This document shows, piece by piece, positions 1 through 7,917 of a stretch of DNA of 64,000 nt; position 1 is the first letter of the stretch, and each line of letters starts with the position of its first letter. The DNA is from Bacillota bacterium (GTDB taxonomy: Bacteria; Bacillota; Proteinivoracia; UBA4975). Under the pieces are notes generated by a model. The model searched no databases, was not told the DNA's origin, and saw only the letters and a list, made by a program, of their open reading frames with translations. The stretch is taken from positions 79,073 to 143,072 of the forward strand of contig JAAYIH010000027.1 in assembly GCA_012523545.1 (NCBI GenBank). Reading direction: 5' to 3'. A program made the position numbers and the translations under genes.

Positions 1-2
1 GG

Positions 3-362
3 CTTCAGGGCGACTTCCGGCAATCCTTCAGCGAACAAAAGTTTTATTTCCGCCTGGAGGACGCCCTGTTCTATGGCCTCATCGACCGGGTATTGGTGGC
101 CGACGAATTTGTCGCAGTCCTGGATTTCAAGAGCAACAGGATTCCCCCGGAGGGGATTGAATCCTTGCGGGAAAGCTATGCGCCCCAGCTGCAATTTTAC
201 GCCCTGGCGGCGGGGAAAATTTACAAGAAACCGGTGCGCGCTTTTTTGCAAATGCTGCGCCTGCCGCCCGGCCGGCAGCTGGTGGAAATAGACGTAACGG
301 CGGAAGCGTTGCGCCGCCTGGAGGAGGAACTGAAACAGTTTGTCCGCTATTGCCGGGGCTGA
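3..362 (+). CDS. AddA-like helicase-nuclease, C-terminal nuclease end (partial)
   Basis: The open frame enters from outside the window and ends at TGA 360-362, giving the last 119 codons. Seen: a GLIDRV motif about 10 residues before VLDFKSN, then a YAPQLQFYALA segment and a helical tail. This is the layout of the PD-(D/E)XK nuclease domain at the C-terminus of AddA/RecB-type recombination enzymes, where the D and K of the VLDxK stretch and a downstream QxxxY help form the active site. Family knowledge suggests an AddAB subunit processing double-strand breaks. The helicase part is not visible, so another RecB-family nuclease is possible. A bidirectional terminator follows at once. Confidence 0.7.
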   Translation, partial: LQGDFRQSFSEQKFYFRLEDALFYGLIDRVLVADEFVAVLDFKSNRIPPEGIESLRESYAPQLQFYALAAGKIYKKPVRAFLQMLRLPPGRQLVEIDVTAEALRRLEEELKQFVRYCRG

Positions 363-382
363 GCGCCGGGTTGAGGGCAAAA

Positions 383-405
383 AAAACACCCCTGCGGGGT
401 GTTTT
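383..405. terminator. Bidirectional rho-independent terminator
   Basis: Perfect 10-bp inverted repeat, 383-392 with 396-405, around a 3-base loop. It has A-rich and T-rich flanks on both sides, so it can stop transcription from the left gene and from the convergent gene whose stop codon (404-406) overlaps the stem. Confidence 0.85.
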
Positions 406-2230
406 AGCTTTTCAGCAAAGGTTTTAGCCAGGAAGCCAGGTCACCAAACCAGGCCAGGTCGCCGTGGCCGCCGTCGGCATGCTCCTTGTAAACCGGTTGG
501 GCGCCCTGTTCCCTGAGGGCGGCGACAATTTCCCGGACTGGTTCTACGGGGACGACGCTGTCCTTGGCCCCGTGTACTACCAGCAATGCCATCTTCCTGG
601 CGTTGGCGCTGAAATCCAGGGGATTGAACGTGTACGCTGCGCCAAAATCTTCCCCCGCCAGGGGCAGGGCGGGGATGCCGGCAATGGCGGCCAGGCCGGC
701 AAAATGATCGGGATGGCGCAGGCCGATATGCCAGGCGCCAAATCCGCCCTTGCCCAGGCCGCCCACAAACAACTTGTTCCAGTCCAGGGGCAGGCGCGTG
801 CGCAGCAGAGCCAGATTGTGCATTACATCGGCCTCGTCCAGGTCGAGATACAAGCTGCCGGCGGTGCGCGCCCGGGGGAAGAGCAGGATTAGTCCCAGCT
901 TGTCTGCCAGTTTGTGCAATTCGGCTTCGCCGGCCAGTTCCTGCTCGGTTGTTTCCTCGCCGTGGAGCAGCATCAGCAACGGCCACTTGTGGTCGAGGTC
1001 AAAACCTTTGGGCAAGTACAGGCTGTATGGCTGCAAGCTGCCGTCCACCTGGGAGCGAAAAGCATAACGGGACAGTCCCGGTTTGGGCGGCAGAGGGTTG
1101 AGGCCGTTGCGGAGGTCATCCCTGATGCGGCGGGCTTCCGCCAGTTTGCTCAGATCCGGGGGCGCCCACGTGCAGGCATCCAGTTCCTGAGTCAGCCACT
1201 CCAGTTGGGCCAGCGCGGTATGGACGGCGCCGGGATACAGGCAGTTGATGTCCTCTTCCAGTTTGAGCAGATCTTCTTGCAGGGAGCTCAGTTCCTGGGG
1301 ATTGAGCACGTAAATGGCGTGTTCCTTTTTAAAGTGTTTGCCTCCGCCCTCGCCGCGGATTTCCAGGGTGTACTCTCCGGTGGGCAGGGGGCGCTGGGGG
1401 CTCCAGCGCAAAGTCCAGTGGTGGGCGCCGTCGGCCAGTTCGACGGAGGAACTGTGGTGTTCCAGAATGCGTTCCCCGTCCCTGATGCGCAGCTCCAGTT
1501 GGGCGGGACAGGTGCAGGGGTTCAACAGCCCCACATTGATTTGCACAGGACTGGCGCCCCGCCAGCAATTGCAGGTCAAATAGGACTGGGCCAGCGGGCG
1601 GGTTGTCGTCCCGAAACTAATCCGGACGGGAACGAGGCGAGGCAACTGCGGGGCCGGGCTGTCAAAATTCGGATCGGTTATAAGCTGGAAGAATTGCCGG
1701 CCCGGTTGCCGCACGAAGGTAAGGTTGACTGCTATAGTTTCATACAGCAAAGGCCGCAACGGCGGCAACAGCGACCAGGGAACGGTTACGGAAAAAACGG
1801 CCGTGCCGTTGCTTTTTTGCAGGCGGTATTTTATTTTGGACCAATCTGTCAGAGGCGCGCAGTTTCCGTTGCTGGTGACTGTGGCGTGGATTTGGGGCGC
1901 CTTGGTGGTTCCGGCCAGTCCCAGGGTGAAATAACAGGGCGTCGACTGGCAATCGGTTTGACGGGACAGGGTCAGGACCATGCCATCACCGTGCCGCCAT
2001 GCCTGGGGCCCCGCCGGGTCCACCGCTCCCTCCACAGCAACGGCGAGATACAGGTTGTCATAATCACAGGCCCAAAATGAAGGGATTGTTTGTTCCGAGG
2101 TGGTTCCCGTCGCCGTCAGGGGGAGCAGGGCCATCTCATCCCGGGCGGGAAAGCGCTTGTGCTCGGCGGAAAACGGTACGGAAAAGGCCGCCCGCGGTCC
2201 CGACGGCGTTGGATACAATTCAAAGGCCAT
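404..2230 (-). CDS. CBM9-like N-domain plus alpha/beta-hydrolase (esterase-like) C-domain; nucleophile Ser absent
   Basis: 608 aa. The ATG at 2228-2230 is chosen because AGGAGGT lies just upstream; the frame stays open beyond it without a ribosome site. The N-terminal third resembles a carbohydrate-binding family 9 beta-sandwich (FWACDYDNLYLAV...GDGMVL). A middle helical part follows, then an alpha/beta-hydrolase domain from about residue 340 (WPLLMLLHG, GGFGAWHIGLRHPD, VVHGAKD, GGHGD). The family normally has a GLSxGG nucleophile elbow. Here it reads GLGKGG, with Gly493 where the catalytic Ser should be, while Asp557 and His589 of the triad are kept. It may therefore be a non-hydrolytic binding protein. 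No signal peptide is evident. No role can be assigned. Confidence 0.72.
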   Translation of the reverse strand: MAFELYPTPSGPRAAFSVPFSAEHKRFPARDEMALLPLTATGTTSEQTIPSFWACDYDNLYLAVAVEGAVDPAGPQAWRHGDGMVLTLSRQTDCQSTPCYFTLGLAGTTKAPQIHATVTSNGNCAPLTDWSKIKYRLQKSNGTAVFSVTVPWSLLPPLRPLLYETIAVNLTFVRQPGRQFFQLITDPNFDSPAPQLPRLVPVRISFGTTTRPLAQSYLTCNCWRGASPVQINVGLLNPCTCPAQLELRIRDGERILEHHSSSVELADGAHHWTLRWSPQRPLPTGEYTLEIRGEGGGKHFKKEHAIYVLNPQELSSLQEDLLKLEEDINCLYPGAVHTALAQLEWLTQELDACTWAPPDLSKLAEARRIRDDLRNGLNPLPPKPGLSRYAFRSQVDGSLQPYSLYLPKGFDLDHKWPLLMLLHGEETTEQELAGEAELHKLADKLGLILLFPRARTAGSLYLDLDEADVMHNLALLRTRLPLDWNKLFVGGLGKGGFGAWHIGLRHPDHFAGLAAIAGIPALPLAGEDFGAAYTFNPLDFSANARKMALLVVHGAKDSVVPVEPVREIVAALREQGAQPVYKEHADGGHGDLAWFGDLASWLKPLLKS

Positions 2231-2318
2231 GCCGGCCACCTCCTTAACGCATATATATTTCGCTTCCTGCCAGGTAAAGTCCTGCATATTTGCAGCAACG
2301 ACGGCGGACATAGTATAA

Positions 2319-3038
2319 TTAAAATTGTTGAGCCCACAGGTTTTTGACCGCTGCCAGCAACCTTTTGGGTATAAGCGGGTCCTGTTGGGCCTGGCTTGCC
2401 AGCAGTTCCTTGATGTGCTGGCGTTTGCTGTTGCCATTGGCCGGACAAGGGTTGTGGACAACGGGCAGGCCCAATTTTAGGGCCACCTGCGCCGTTGTTT
2501 TTTCGCTGACGTACAACATGGGCCGGATGAGGCGGAGGCCGGCGCGGTCCAACAGTGTGACGGGCTGGAAACAAGCAATCCGGCCGGCATAAAACATGTT
2601 GAGAAAGACGGTTTCAATGGCGTCGTCGCTGTGATGGCCCAGGGCCACCACATTGCAGCCCAGTTCTCTGGCGGCTTCGTTGAGGGCGCCGTGGCGCAGT
2701 TTTGAGCACAGTGAACAGGGGTTGGTTTCCTTACGCAGCTCAAATAATATGGTTGCAATTTGCGTAGGAACAATTTTACAGGGAACGTTGTATTCGTTAC
2801 ACAGGCGGACCACTGCAGTCCAATCGCTGCCGGGCCAGCCCATGTCAACAATTATCGCCGTCAGGGAAAAGCGCACGGGAATCATGTGCCGCAGTTGGGT
2901 GAGGGTGTACAAGGTGGTCAGGCTGTCCTTGCCTCCCGAAACTCCCACTGCCACCCGGTCGCCTTCTCTCAGCATGTCGTACTCCCAAACCAGCCTTTTA
3001 ACCGGCGGGAACAGGTGTTGATGAAAGGGCAAACCCAT
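2319..3038 (-). CDS. ttcA: TtcA/TilS-family PP-loop tRNA-thiolation protein
   Basis: 239 aa, start ATG 3036-3038 with GGGGGTGA upstream. PP-loop ATPase motif SGGKDS at residues 34-39. A CxxC pair (Cys108, Cys111, in NPCSLC) and a later Cys near residue 199 (HNPCPANG) match the [4Fe-4S]-binding cysteines of TtcA-type enzymes, which activate tRNA with ATP and insert sulfur (2-thiocytidine 32 in TtcA). GHHSDDAIET is the second conserved motif. Divergent from the aldo/keto reductase with 85 bp between starts. The exact tRNA target is inferred from the family; related PP-loop proteins differ in substrate. Confidence 0.82.
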   Translation of the reverse strand: MGLPFHQHLFPPVKRLVWEYDMLREGDRVAVGVSGGKDSLTTLYTLTQLRHMIPVRFSLTAIIVDMGWPGSDWTAVVRLCNEYNVPCKIVPTQIATILFELRKETNPCSLCSKLRHGALNEAARELGCNVVALGHHSDDAIETVFLNMFYAGRIACFQPVTLLDRAGLRLIRPMLYVSEKTTAQVALKLGLPVVHNPCPANGNSKRQHIKELLASQAQQDPLIPKRLLAAVKNLWAQQF

Positions 3039-3123
3039 TTTTTCACCCCCGCTGAGATTATAGCACACAGCAATTGCAATCGGGACCAGGCAAATTCCGA
3101 TGCACAAAAAAGGAGGCATGTTT

Positions 3124-4131
3124 ATGCGCTACAAAAACTTGGGTTCCACAGATATCAGAGCTTCTGTCCTGGGGTTTGGCGGCATCCCCATCCAAAGGGT
3201 GAGCACAGAAACGGCTGTGGAAATACTGGCGGAATGCAAAGCCCATGGCATCAACTTCATTGACACGGCGCGGATGTACACCGACAGCGAAGATAAGATC
3301 GGGGCGTATTTCCGGGCCCATGGCCGCCAGGGCTGGTATGTCGCCACCAAGTCCCCGGCCAGGGACTATGCAGGTATGCAGAAAGATATTAATATCAGCC
3401 TGGGCAAAATGGGCTGCGACTATATCGACCTGTACCAGCTGCACAATGTCGGCACCCTTGCCGATCTGCAAAGAGCTCTGCAGGCCGACGGCGCCATGGC
3501 GGCACTGGAAGAAGCCAGGACCAAAGGCCTGGTGCGCCATATCGGCATTACCGGTCACAAGCCGGAAGTCCTTGAGGCGGCGGTGGATACCGGCCGTTTC
3601 GCCACCATCCAGATTCCCTTCAGCGCCCTGGAACAGCAAGGCATAGCGGTGATGAAAAAAGCCAGGGAAAAAGGCATGGGCGTCATTGCCATGAAGCCGC
3701 TGGCCGGGGGCGCCTTGACGGCGGCTGCCGCGGCCCTGGACTTCATTTTCAACAGCCCGTGGGTCGATGTGGCCATCCCCGGCATGGATGCAGTGGAACA
3801 AGTGCGGGAAAACTGCAGCGTGTTGGAAAAGGGCGCCACGCCGGAACAGAAGCGGGAATTGGACGAGCTTATAGCCAGCCTGGGTTCCCAGTTTTGCCGC
3901 CGCTGCGAGTACTGCCAGCCCTGTCCCGCCGGTCTGAAAATACCCTCCATGTTTTTGTTTGAAGGGTACTATACCAGGTACAATCTCAGGGAATGGGCCC
4001 TGGAGAGGTACGTCTCCTTGCCCGTCAAAGCTTCGGAGTGTACGCAGTGCGGGGTATGCGAAACCCGGTGCCCCTATGAGTTGCCCATCCGGGAGATGCT
4101 GAAACAAGTTGCAGCCACCATGGAAAAATAA
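3124..4131 (+). CDS. Aldo/keto reductase with C-terminal 4Fe-4S ferredoxin-like domain
   Basis: 335 aa. Start ATG 3124 is 7 nt after AGGAGG; an in-frame ATG at 3118 is too close. The N-terminal TIM barrel has the AKR features GFGGIPIQR, NFIDTARMYTDSE and GVIAMKPLAGG. The C-terminal 80 residues carry two cysteine clusters (CRRCEYCQPCP and CTQCGVCETRCP), typical of the iron-sulfur AKR proteins common in anaerobes. Such proteins are thought to couple ferredoxin-type electron transfer to carbonyl reduction, but their substrates are mostly unknown. A terminator follows directly. Confidence 0.88.
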   Translation: MRYKNLGSTDIRASVLGFGGIPIQRVSTETAVEILAECKAHGINFIDTARMYTDSEDKIGAYFRAHGRQGWYVATKSPARDYAGMQKDINISLGKMGCDYIDLYQLHNVGTLADLQRALQADGAMAALEEARTKGLVRHIGITGHKPEVLEAAVDTGRFATIQIPFSALEQQGIAVMKKAREKGMGVIAMKPLAGGALTAAAAALDFIFNSPWVDVAIPGMDAVEQVRENCSVLEKGATPEQKRELDELIASLGSQFCRRCEYCQPCPAGLKIPSMFLFEGYYTRYNLREWALERYVSLPVKASECTQCGVCETRCPYELPIREMLKQVAATMEK

Positions 4132-4151
4132 GCAGGGTTTTTGCCCCAATA

Positions 4152-4180
4152 AAAAAGTAACAGCCCGGCCGTTACTTTTT
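4152..4180. terminator. Bidirectional terminator
   Basis: Stem 4152-4161 with 4171-4180 (10 bp) around a 9-base GC-rich loop, with A-run and T-run flanks. It serves the aldo/keto reductase and the convergent DUF2161 gene, whose stop codon is inside the right arm. Confidence 0.85.
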
Positions 4181-4843
4181 TATATTGTTTATATTGAGCA
4201 CGTCGGCGTATTCCTTTAAGGCCTGACGGCCAAGGTCGCTGAGGCGGTAGTGCCCCCGTTCCGCCCGCTCAAACCAGCGGTAGTAATTCTTTTGCAGTAT
4301 AGAAGGCGCCCTGGCAATGCCGGTGGCGGCGACGATGTCCCGGGGACGCTGCAGCCCTGCATCTACGGCCTGGGCCACCAGCAGGGCCTGTTCGCGGTAG
4401 GCTGTGACCAGGGGGCGGCCGCTGCTGCCGCCGGTGTTGTAATCTCCCGACCGTGCGGCAATTTCCCGCAGCAACAGTTTATGGGCGCCGGAATCCCGGC
4501 GCGGGGTTTGCGCAACCGGATCGCAGACGACATCCACCAGCCCCCGGGAAGAAACCGTCATCAGCCCCAACCCCAGCGCGCGGCACAGGCGCACGATGCC
4601 CCGCCAGCGCCTGGTCCCCATGTTGTCCGGGCGGGGCACGGCCAGGAAGACATTGCTGCAAATGCGCTGGCGGTCTATACCCTGCAGTACCAGGTCCAGG
4701 TTAAAGCGGGTTTTGAGCTCGACGATGAGCAGTTCTTTTCCCCGGGTTGCGGTCAGGTCGCAGTTTCTGACCTCAGCGCGGACGAGAAAGCCCAGTTTTT
4801 CCAGGTGGTTTTTTACCGGTTGGTACAGCTCCGTTTCTTTCAT
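4172..4843 (-). CDS. DUF2161 family protein (putative PD-(D/E)XK phosphodiesterase)
   Basis: 223 aa, ATG 4841-4843 behind a purine-rich GGGGGAGAGGG site. The N-terminus (ETELYQPVKNHLEKLGF, CDLTATRG, LLIVELKTRFNLDLVLQGIDR) fits the DUF2161 signature. It has an E...D...ExK arrangement like the PD-(D/E)XK nuclease fold: Asp in NCDLTA and the ELK triad. The C-terminal half looks like a winged-helix segment (GHYRLSDLGRQAL). Function is not known experimentally as far as I am aware; a nuclease role is inferred from the motif only. Monocistronic. Confidence 0.78.
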   Translation of the reverse strand: MKETELYQPVKNHLEKLGFLVRAEVRNCDLTATRGKELLIVELKTRFNLDLVLQGIDRQRICSNVFLAVPRPDNMGTRRWRGIVRLCRALGLGLMTVSSRGLVDVVCDPVAQTPRRDSGAHKLLLREIAARSGDYNTGGSSGRPLVTAYREQALLVAQAVDAGLQRPRDIVAATGIARAPSILQKNYYRWFERAERGHYRLSDLGRQALKEYADVLNINNIKK

Positions 4844-4990
4844 ACCCTCTCCCCCATTCGGTATCCCGGGCCACCCGGCACAGGGATATCGGGTCAGATT
4901 GCCTTTTGCCTAGATTATACCAGTCCCGCTCCCGGGTGCAATGCGCAGGTTCCTTTTCCCAGGTGCCCGGCGAGGAACCCCGCCCGAGTT

Positions 4991-5017
4991 TTGCCGGGGG
5001 CGGGGATTTGCTATAAT
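4991..5017 (+). promoter_or_regulatory. Extended -10 promoter for the 2-hydroxyacid dehydrogenase operon
   Basis: Consensus TATAAT at 5012-5017 preceded by TG at 5009-5010 (TGnTATAAT). A weak -35 TTGCCG lies at 4991-4996 with a short 15-bp spacer. It lies 43 bp before the TTG start of the next gene. Confidence 0.65.
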
Positions 5018-5060
5018 GTACAGGAACTGGGTGCAATAGCGAGAAAAGGGGGATTTACCT

Positions 5061-6008
5061 TTGCAAATACTGATCAATGCCAAAATCAGTCCCGAGCATC
5101 TGGACAAGATCCGCGCCGGTTTTCCCGGCGTCGAAGTGTTGCAGGCGGAAAGTGCCGCCGAGGCCGTGCGCCTGGCGCAGCAGGCCGAGGTCATAGTGAC
5201 ATGGGGCCATAATTTTCGGGAAGAATTTCTGGCCAGCCCCAGCCTGCGCTGGATTCATGCCCTCAGCGCCGGAGTGGAAGGGTTGCTGTTGCCGCCGGTG
5301 GTGGAAGGCAGAATCCTGCTCTCCAATTCCAGCGGCATTCACGGGATACCGATTGCCGAACATACCTTTGCCCTTTTCCTCTCTTTCAGCCGCGGCCTGT
5401 ACCGCTTCGGCAAGTACCAGGCTGAAAAGCGGTGGCAACGGGATGTGCCCCTCAGCGAGTTGCGGGGCAAGACCCTGGGCATCGTTGGCCTGGGCCGCAT
5501 TGGCCTGGAAGTGGCCCGTCTGGGCAATGCCTTTGGGATGAGGGTGCTGGGGGTTAAGCGCAATCCCGGCCAGCCCCCCGAAGGGGTCAACCGGGTGGTG
5601 AGCATGGAGGGATTGGAACTGGTGCTCAAAGAGAGCGATTTCCTGGTCCTAACCGTGCCCCTGACACCGGAAACCCGCGGCCTGATAGGCGCCAAAGAAC
5701 TGGCTCTTATGAAGCCCACGGCGATACTGGTCAATGTCGCCCGGGGCGAGACGGTGGATGAGGCCGCCCTGGCCGAGGCCCTGAAAAACGGGGTCATAGC
5801 CGGAGCGGGGCTTGATGTGTTTGCCACAGAGCCACTGCCCGCTGACTCGCCGCTCTGGCAACTGGACAACTGCATCATTACTCCTCACTGCGCGGCCCAG
5901 TCCCCGCAGTACATGAGCAGGGCCACCGACTTGTTCTGCCGCAACCTGGATGCGTACATCAAAGGCGAAGCCTTGCCGACCCTGGTCAATCCACAGCGCG
6001 GGTATTGA
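5061..6008 (+). CDS. D-2-hydroxyacid dehydrogenase (NAD-dependent)
   Basis: 315 aa, TTG start preceded by AGGGGG. Rossmann motif GIVGLGRIGLEVARL is near residues 138-152. Catalytic Arg lies in NVARGETVD, Glu in the AGLDVFATEPLP region and His in TPHCAAQSP, the Arg/Glu/His triad of the D-isomer-specific 2-hydroxyacid dehydrogenase family. Substrate cannot be read from sequence. First gene of an apparent operon with ribokinase (4-bp gap) and a nucleoside hydrolase homologue, so it may act on a sugar acid; alternatively it reduces 2-oxo acids from amino acid fermentation. Confidence 0.85.
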   Translation: MQILINAKISPEHLDKIRAGFPGVEVLQAESAAEAVRLAQQAEVIVTWGHNFREEFLASPSLRWIHALSAGVEGLLLPPVVEGRILLSNSSGIHGIPIAEHTFALFLSFSRGLYRFGKYQAEKRWQRDVPLSELRGKTLGIVGLGRIGLEVARLGNAFGMRVLGVKRNPGQPPEGVNRVVSMEGLELVLKESDFLVLTVPLTPETRGLIGAKELALMKPTAILVNVARGETVDEAALAEALKNGVIAGAGLDVFATEPLPADSPLWQLDNCIITPHCAAQSPQYMSRATDLFCRNLDAYIKGEALPTLVNPQRGY

Positions 6009-6012
6009 GGCC

Positions 6013-6936
6013 ATGAAGCATTCCGAAGTTGTTGTCGTGGGCAGCATTAATATGGACCTGGTCTTTGCGGTGCCGCAGCTGCCCCGGCCGGGAGAAACGG
6101 CGACGGGGGCACAGTTTTCTTCCTGTCCCGGCGGCAAGGGGGCCAATCAGGCCGTTGCCGCCGCCCGGCTGGGCGTAAACACGGCTTTGGTGGGCTGCGT
6201 GGGCGATGACGCCTGCGGCCGCAAAATGCTGGCGTTGCTGGAGCAGGAGGGCGTGGATTGCACCCGGGTGACCAGGGTCCCGCAACCCACCGGTTGTGCC
6301 GGCATCTTTGTGGATAACCGTGGAGAAAACTGCATCGCCGTTGCCGACGGGGCCAATGCCCGGGTCAGCGCCCAAACCATTGTCCGGGCAGAAGCTGTCA
6401 TTGCCGGGGCCAAGGTCCTGCTGGTGCAGCTGGAAATTCCCCTGGAGGCAGTGCGGGCGGCTCTGCAAATCGCCCGGGCTGCCGGCGTAATTACCATCCT
6501 CGACCCCGCCCCCGCCCGGGAACTGGACGAGGACCTGCTGGGCCTGGCTGATTACCTCACCCCCAATGCCGGGGAGGCTTCGCAACTCACCGGCAGCCAC
6601 GTACATTGCTGGAACACCGCGGCCGCTGCCGCCCGGGAATTGCGGGCCAAGAGCGGGGGGACGGTGCTGGTCACCATGGGCAAGTACGGGGCATTTTTCA
6701 GCTCCCCGGCGGGCGAAGTGCGGATAACCGCTCCCAGGGTCGCCGCCGTGGACTCCACTGCGGCGGGGGATGCCTTCAACGGCGCCCTGGCGGTTGCTCT
6801 GGCCAGGGGCGTTGAGCCCGACCGGGCGGCGGATATCGCCGTCGTCGCAGGCGCCCTGGCGGCAACCAGGGCTGGCGCCCAGCCCTCTTTGCCCACCCGG
6901 GAGCAGTTGGCAAAGGCTGTGGCGTTGCCATGGTAA
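6013..6936 (+). CDS. rbsK: Ribokinase (PfkB family)
   Basis: 307 aa, start ATG 6013 with TGAGG overlapping the upstream stop region. PfkB signature 1 is GGKGANQAVAAARLG and signature 2 is DSTAAGDAFNGAL, carrying the catalytic Asp and anion hole (usually DTxGAGD). The GSINMDLV start and the NxxE (NAGEASQL) Mg/phosphate motif fit ribokinase: ATP-dependent phosphorylation of ribose to ribose 5-phosphate. It sits between a 2-hydroxyacid dehydrogenase and a nucleoside hydrolase homologue with a 7-bp overlap, suggesting ribose recovery from nucleosides. Another pentose or nucleoside substrate is possible. Confidence 0.88.
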   Translation: MKHSEVVVVGSINMDLVFAVPQLPRPGETATGAQFSSCPGGKGANQAVAAARLGVNTALVGCVGDDACGRKMLALLEQEGVDCTRVTRVPQPTGCAGIFVDNRGENCIAVADGANARVSAQTIVRAEAVIAGAKVLLVQLEIPLEAVRAALQIARAAGVITILDPAPARELDEDLLGLADYLTPNAGEASQLTGSHVHCWNTAAAAARELRAKSGGTVLVTMGKYGAFFSSPAGEVRITAPRVAAVDSTAAGDAFNGALAVALARGVEPDRAADIAVVAGALAATRAGAQPSLPTREQLAKAVALPW

Positions 6937-7838
6937 CCAAACTCATACTGGATGTCGACCCCGGCATCGACGCTGCCCTGGCCCTGGTGACGGCCTGTTG
7001 CTGGGACAAAGCAGAACTGCTGGGCGTGGGCGCAGTGGCCGGGGCCCGGCCCCTGGACGAAGCCGTGGCCAATGCTGCCGGTATCTTAAAGGAAATGGGC
7101 TGCCCGGCGCAGGTTTTCCCGGGCGCCTCTCTGCCCCTGCACGGAAAGCGGCAACAGGCTTCCGGCCTGCGCGGGCTTGGCGGCCTGGGCCACTGGCGCG
7201 CGGCGCCCGACCCGGACAGGGTTTCTCCAACCCACGCCGCCCTATTTATCGCCCAGGCGGCGCGGGCCCATCCCGGCCAGGTGGCCCTGGTGGCCGCCGG
7301 ACCCCTGACCAATGTGGCGCTGGCTTTGGAATACCATCCCCAGGACGTGGCGCAATTGGCTGCCCTTGTGCTCATGGGCGGCGTTGTCAACGGCGGAAAG
7401 ACCGTCACCCCGGCGGCGGAGTACAATATTTTTGCCGATGCCGCTGCGGCGGACATTGTCCTCAATTCCGGCCTGAATACAGTGGTAATCGGGCAGGATA
7501 CAGCCCGGGAGGTTTTTCTGGACGCCGGCGATATCTGCCGCCTGGCCGGCGGCGGCAAGGCGGCCCGGGCCGTGGTCGCCTTGGCCGGTCCCTGGGTGCG
7601 GGAATTGTCGGCCCTGCCCCTCCACGCGCCCCTGGCCTTGCTGGCGGCGGTGCAGCCTTGCCTCTTTGCCTTCGGTGAGGCGGCCGTTGCGGTGGAGGCC
7701 CGGGGCGATTGGACCAGCGGCTGCATCCTCGCCGATTGGGAGGGCAAGCACAATTGGCCCAACAAGGTGCAAATCGCCCTGCAGGTTGATGCCCGGCGGA
7801 GCAAGGAATTGCTTTTGGACCTGTGGACCCGGTGTTAG
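6930..7838 (+). CDS. Inosine-uridine nucleoside hydrolase homologue with altered Ca2+ site
   Basis: 302 aa, overlapping rbsK by 7 bp (ATG 6930), so translation is probably coupled. Family markers: N-terminal DVDPGIDAALAL, AAGPLTNVALAL, VLMGGVV, EYNIFADAAAADIV. In active nucleoside hydrolases the first motif is DTDPGxDDAxA and a late Asp in an HDP segment also binds Ca2+. Here position 15 is Ala and the late motif reads H232-A233-P, so two of the usual calcium ligands are Ala. Asp8, Asp10 and Asp14 remain. It may be a weak enzyme, use a different mechanism or have become a binding protein. Its operon with ribokinase argues for nucleoside salvage. Confidence 0.8.
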   Translation: MVTKLILDVDPGIDAALALVTACCWDKAELLGVGAVAGARPLDEAVANAAGILKEMGCPAQVFPGASLPLHGKRQQASGLRGLGGLGHWRAAPDPDRVSPTHAALFIAQAARAHPGQVALVAAGPLTNVALALEYHPQDVAQLAALVLMGGVVNGGKTVTPAAEYNIFADAAAADIVLNSGLNTVVIGQDTAREVFLDAGDICRLAGGGKAARAVVALAGPWVRELSALPLHAPLALLAAVQPCLFAFGEAAVAVEARGDWTSGCILADWEGKHNWPNKVQIALQVDARRSKELLLDLWTRC

Positions 7839-7917
7839 CGGCGCCGGGTCTTTGCATATACATAGAGAGAGTGGGACGCCCGCTATTGGTGCGGGTTTCT
7901 GTTTTGGAGGGATGAAG

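Noticed and set aside
914-2080. A 388-codon plus-strand frame inside the esterase-fold gene
   Set aside because: Low-complexity Gln/Gly-rich translation with no ribosome site, antisense to the real gene.
3058-4149. A 363-codon minus-strand frame over the aldo/keto reductase
   Set aside because: Antisense shadow; the plus strand has AKR and ferredoxin motifs.
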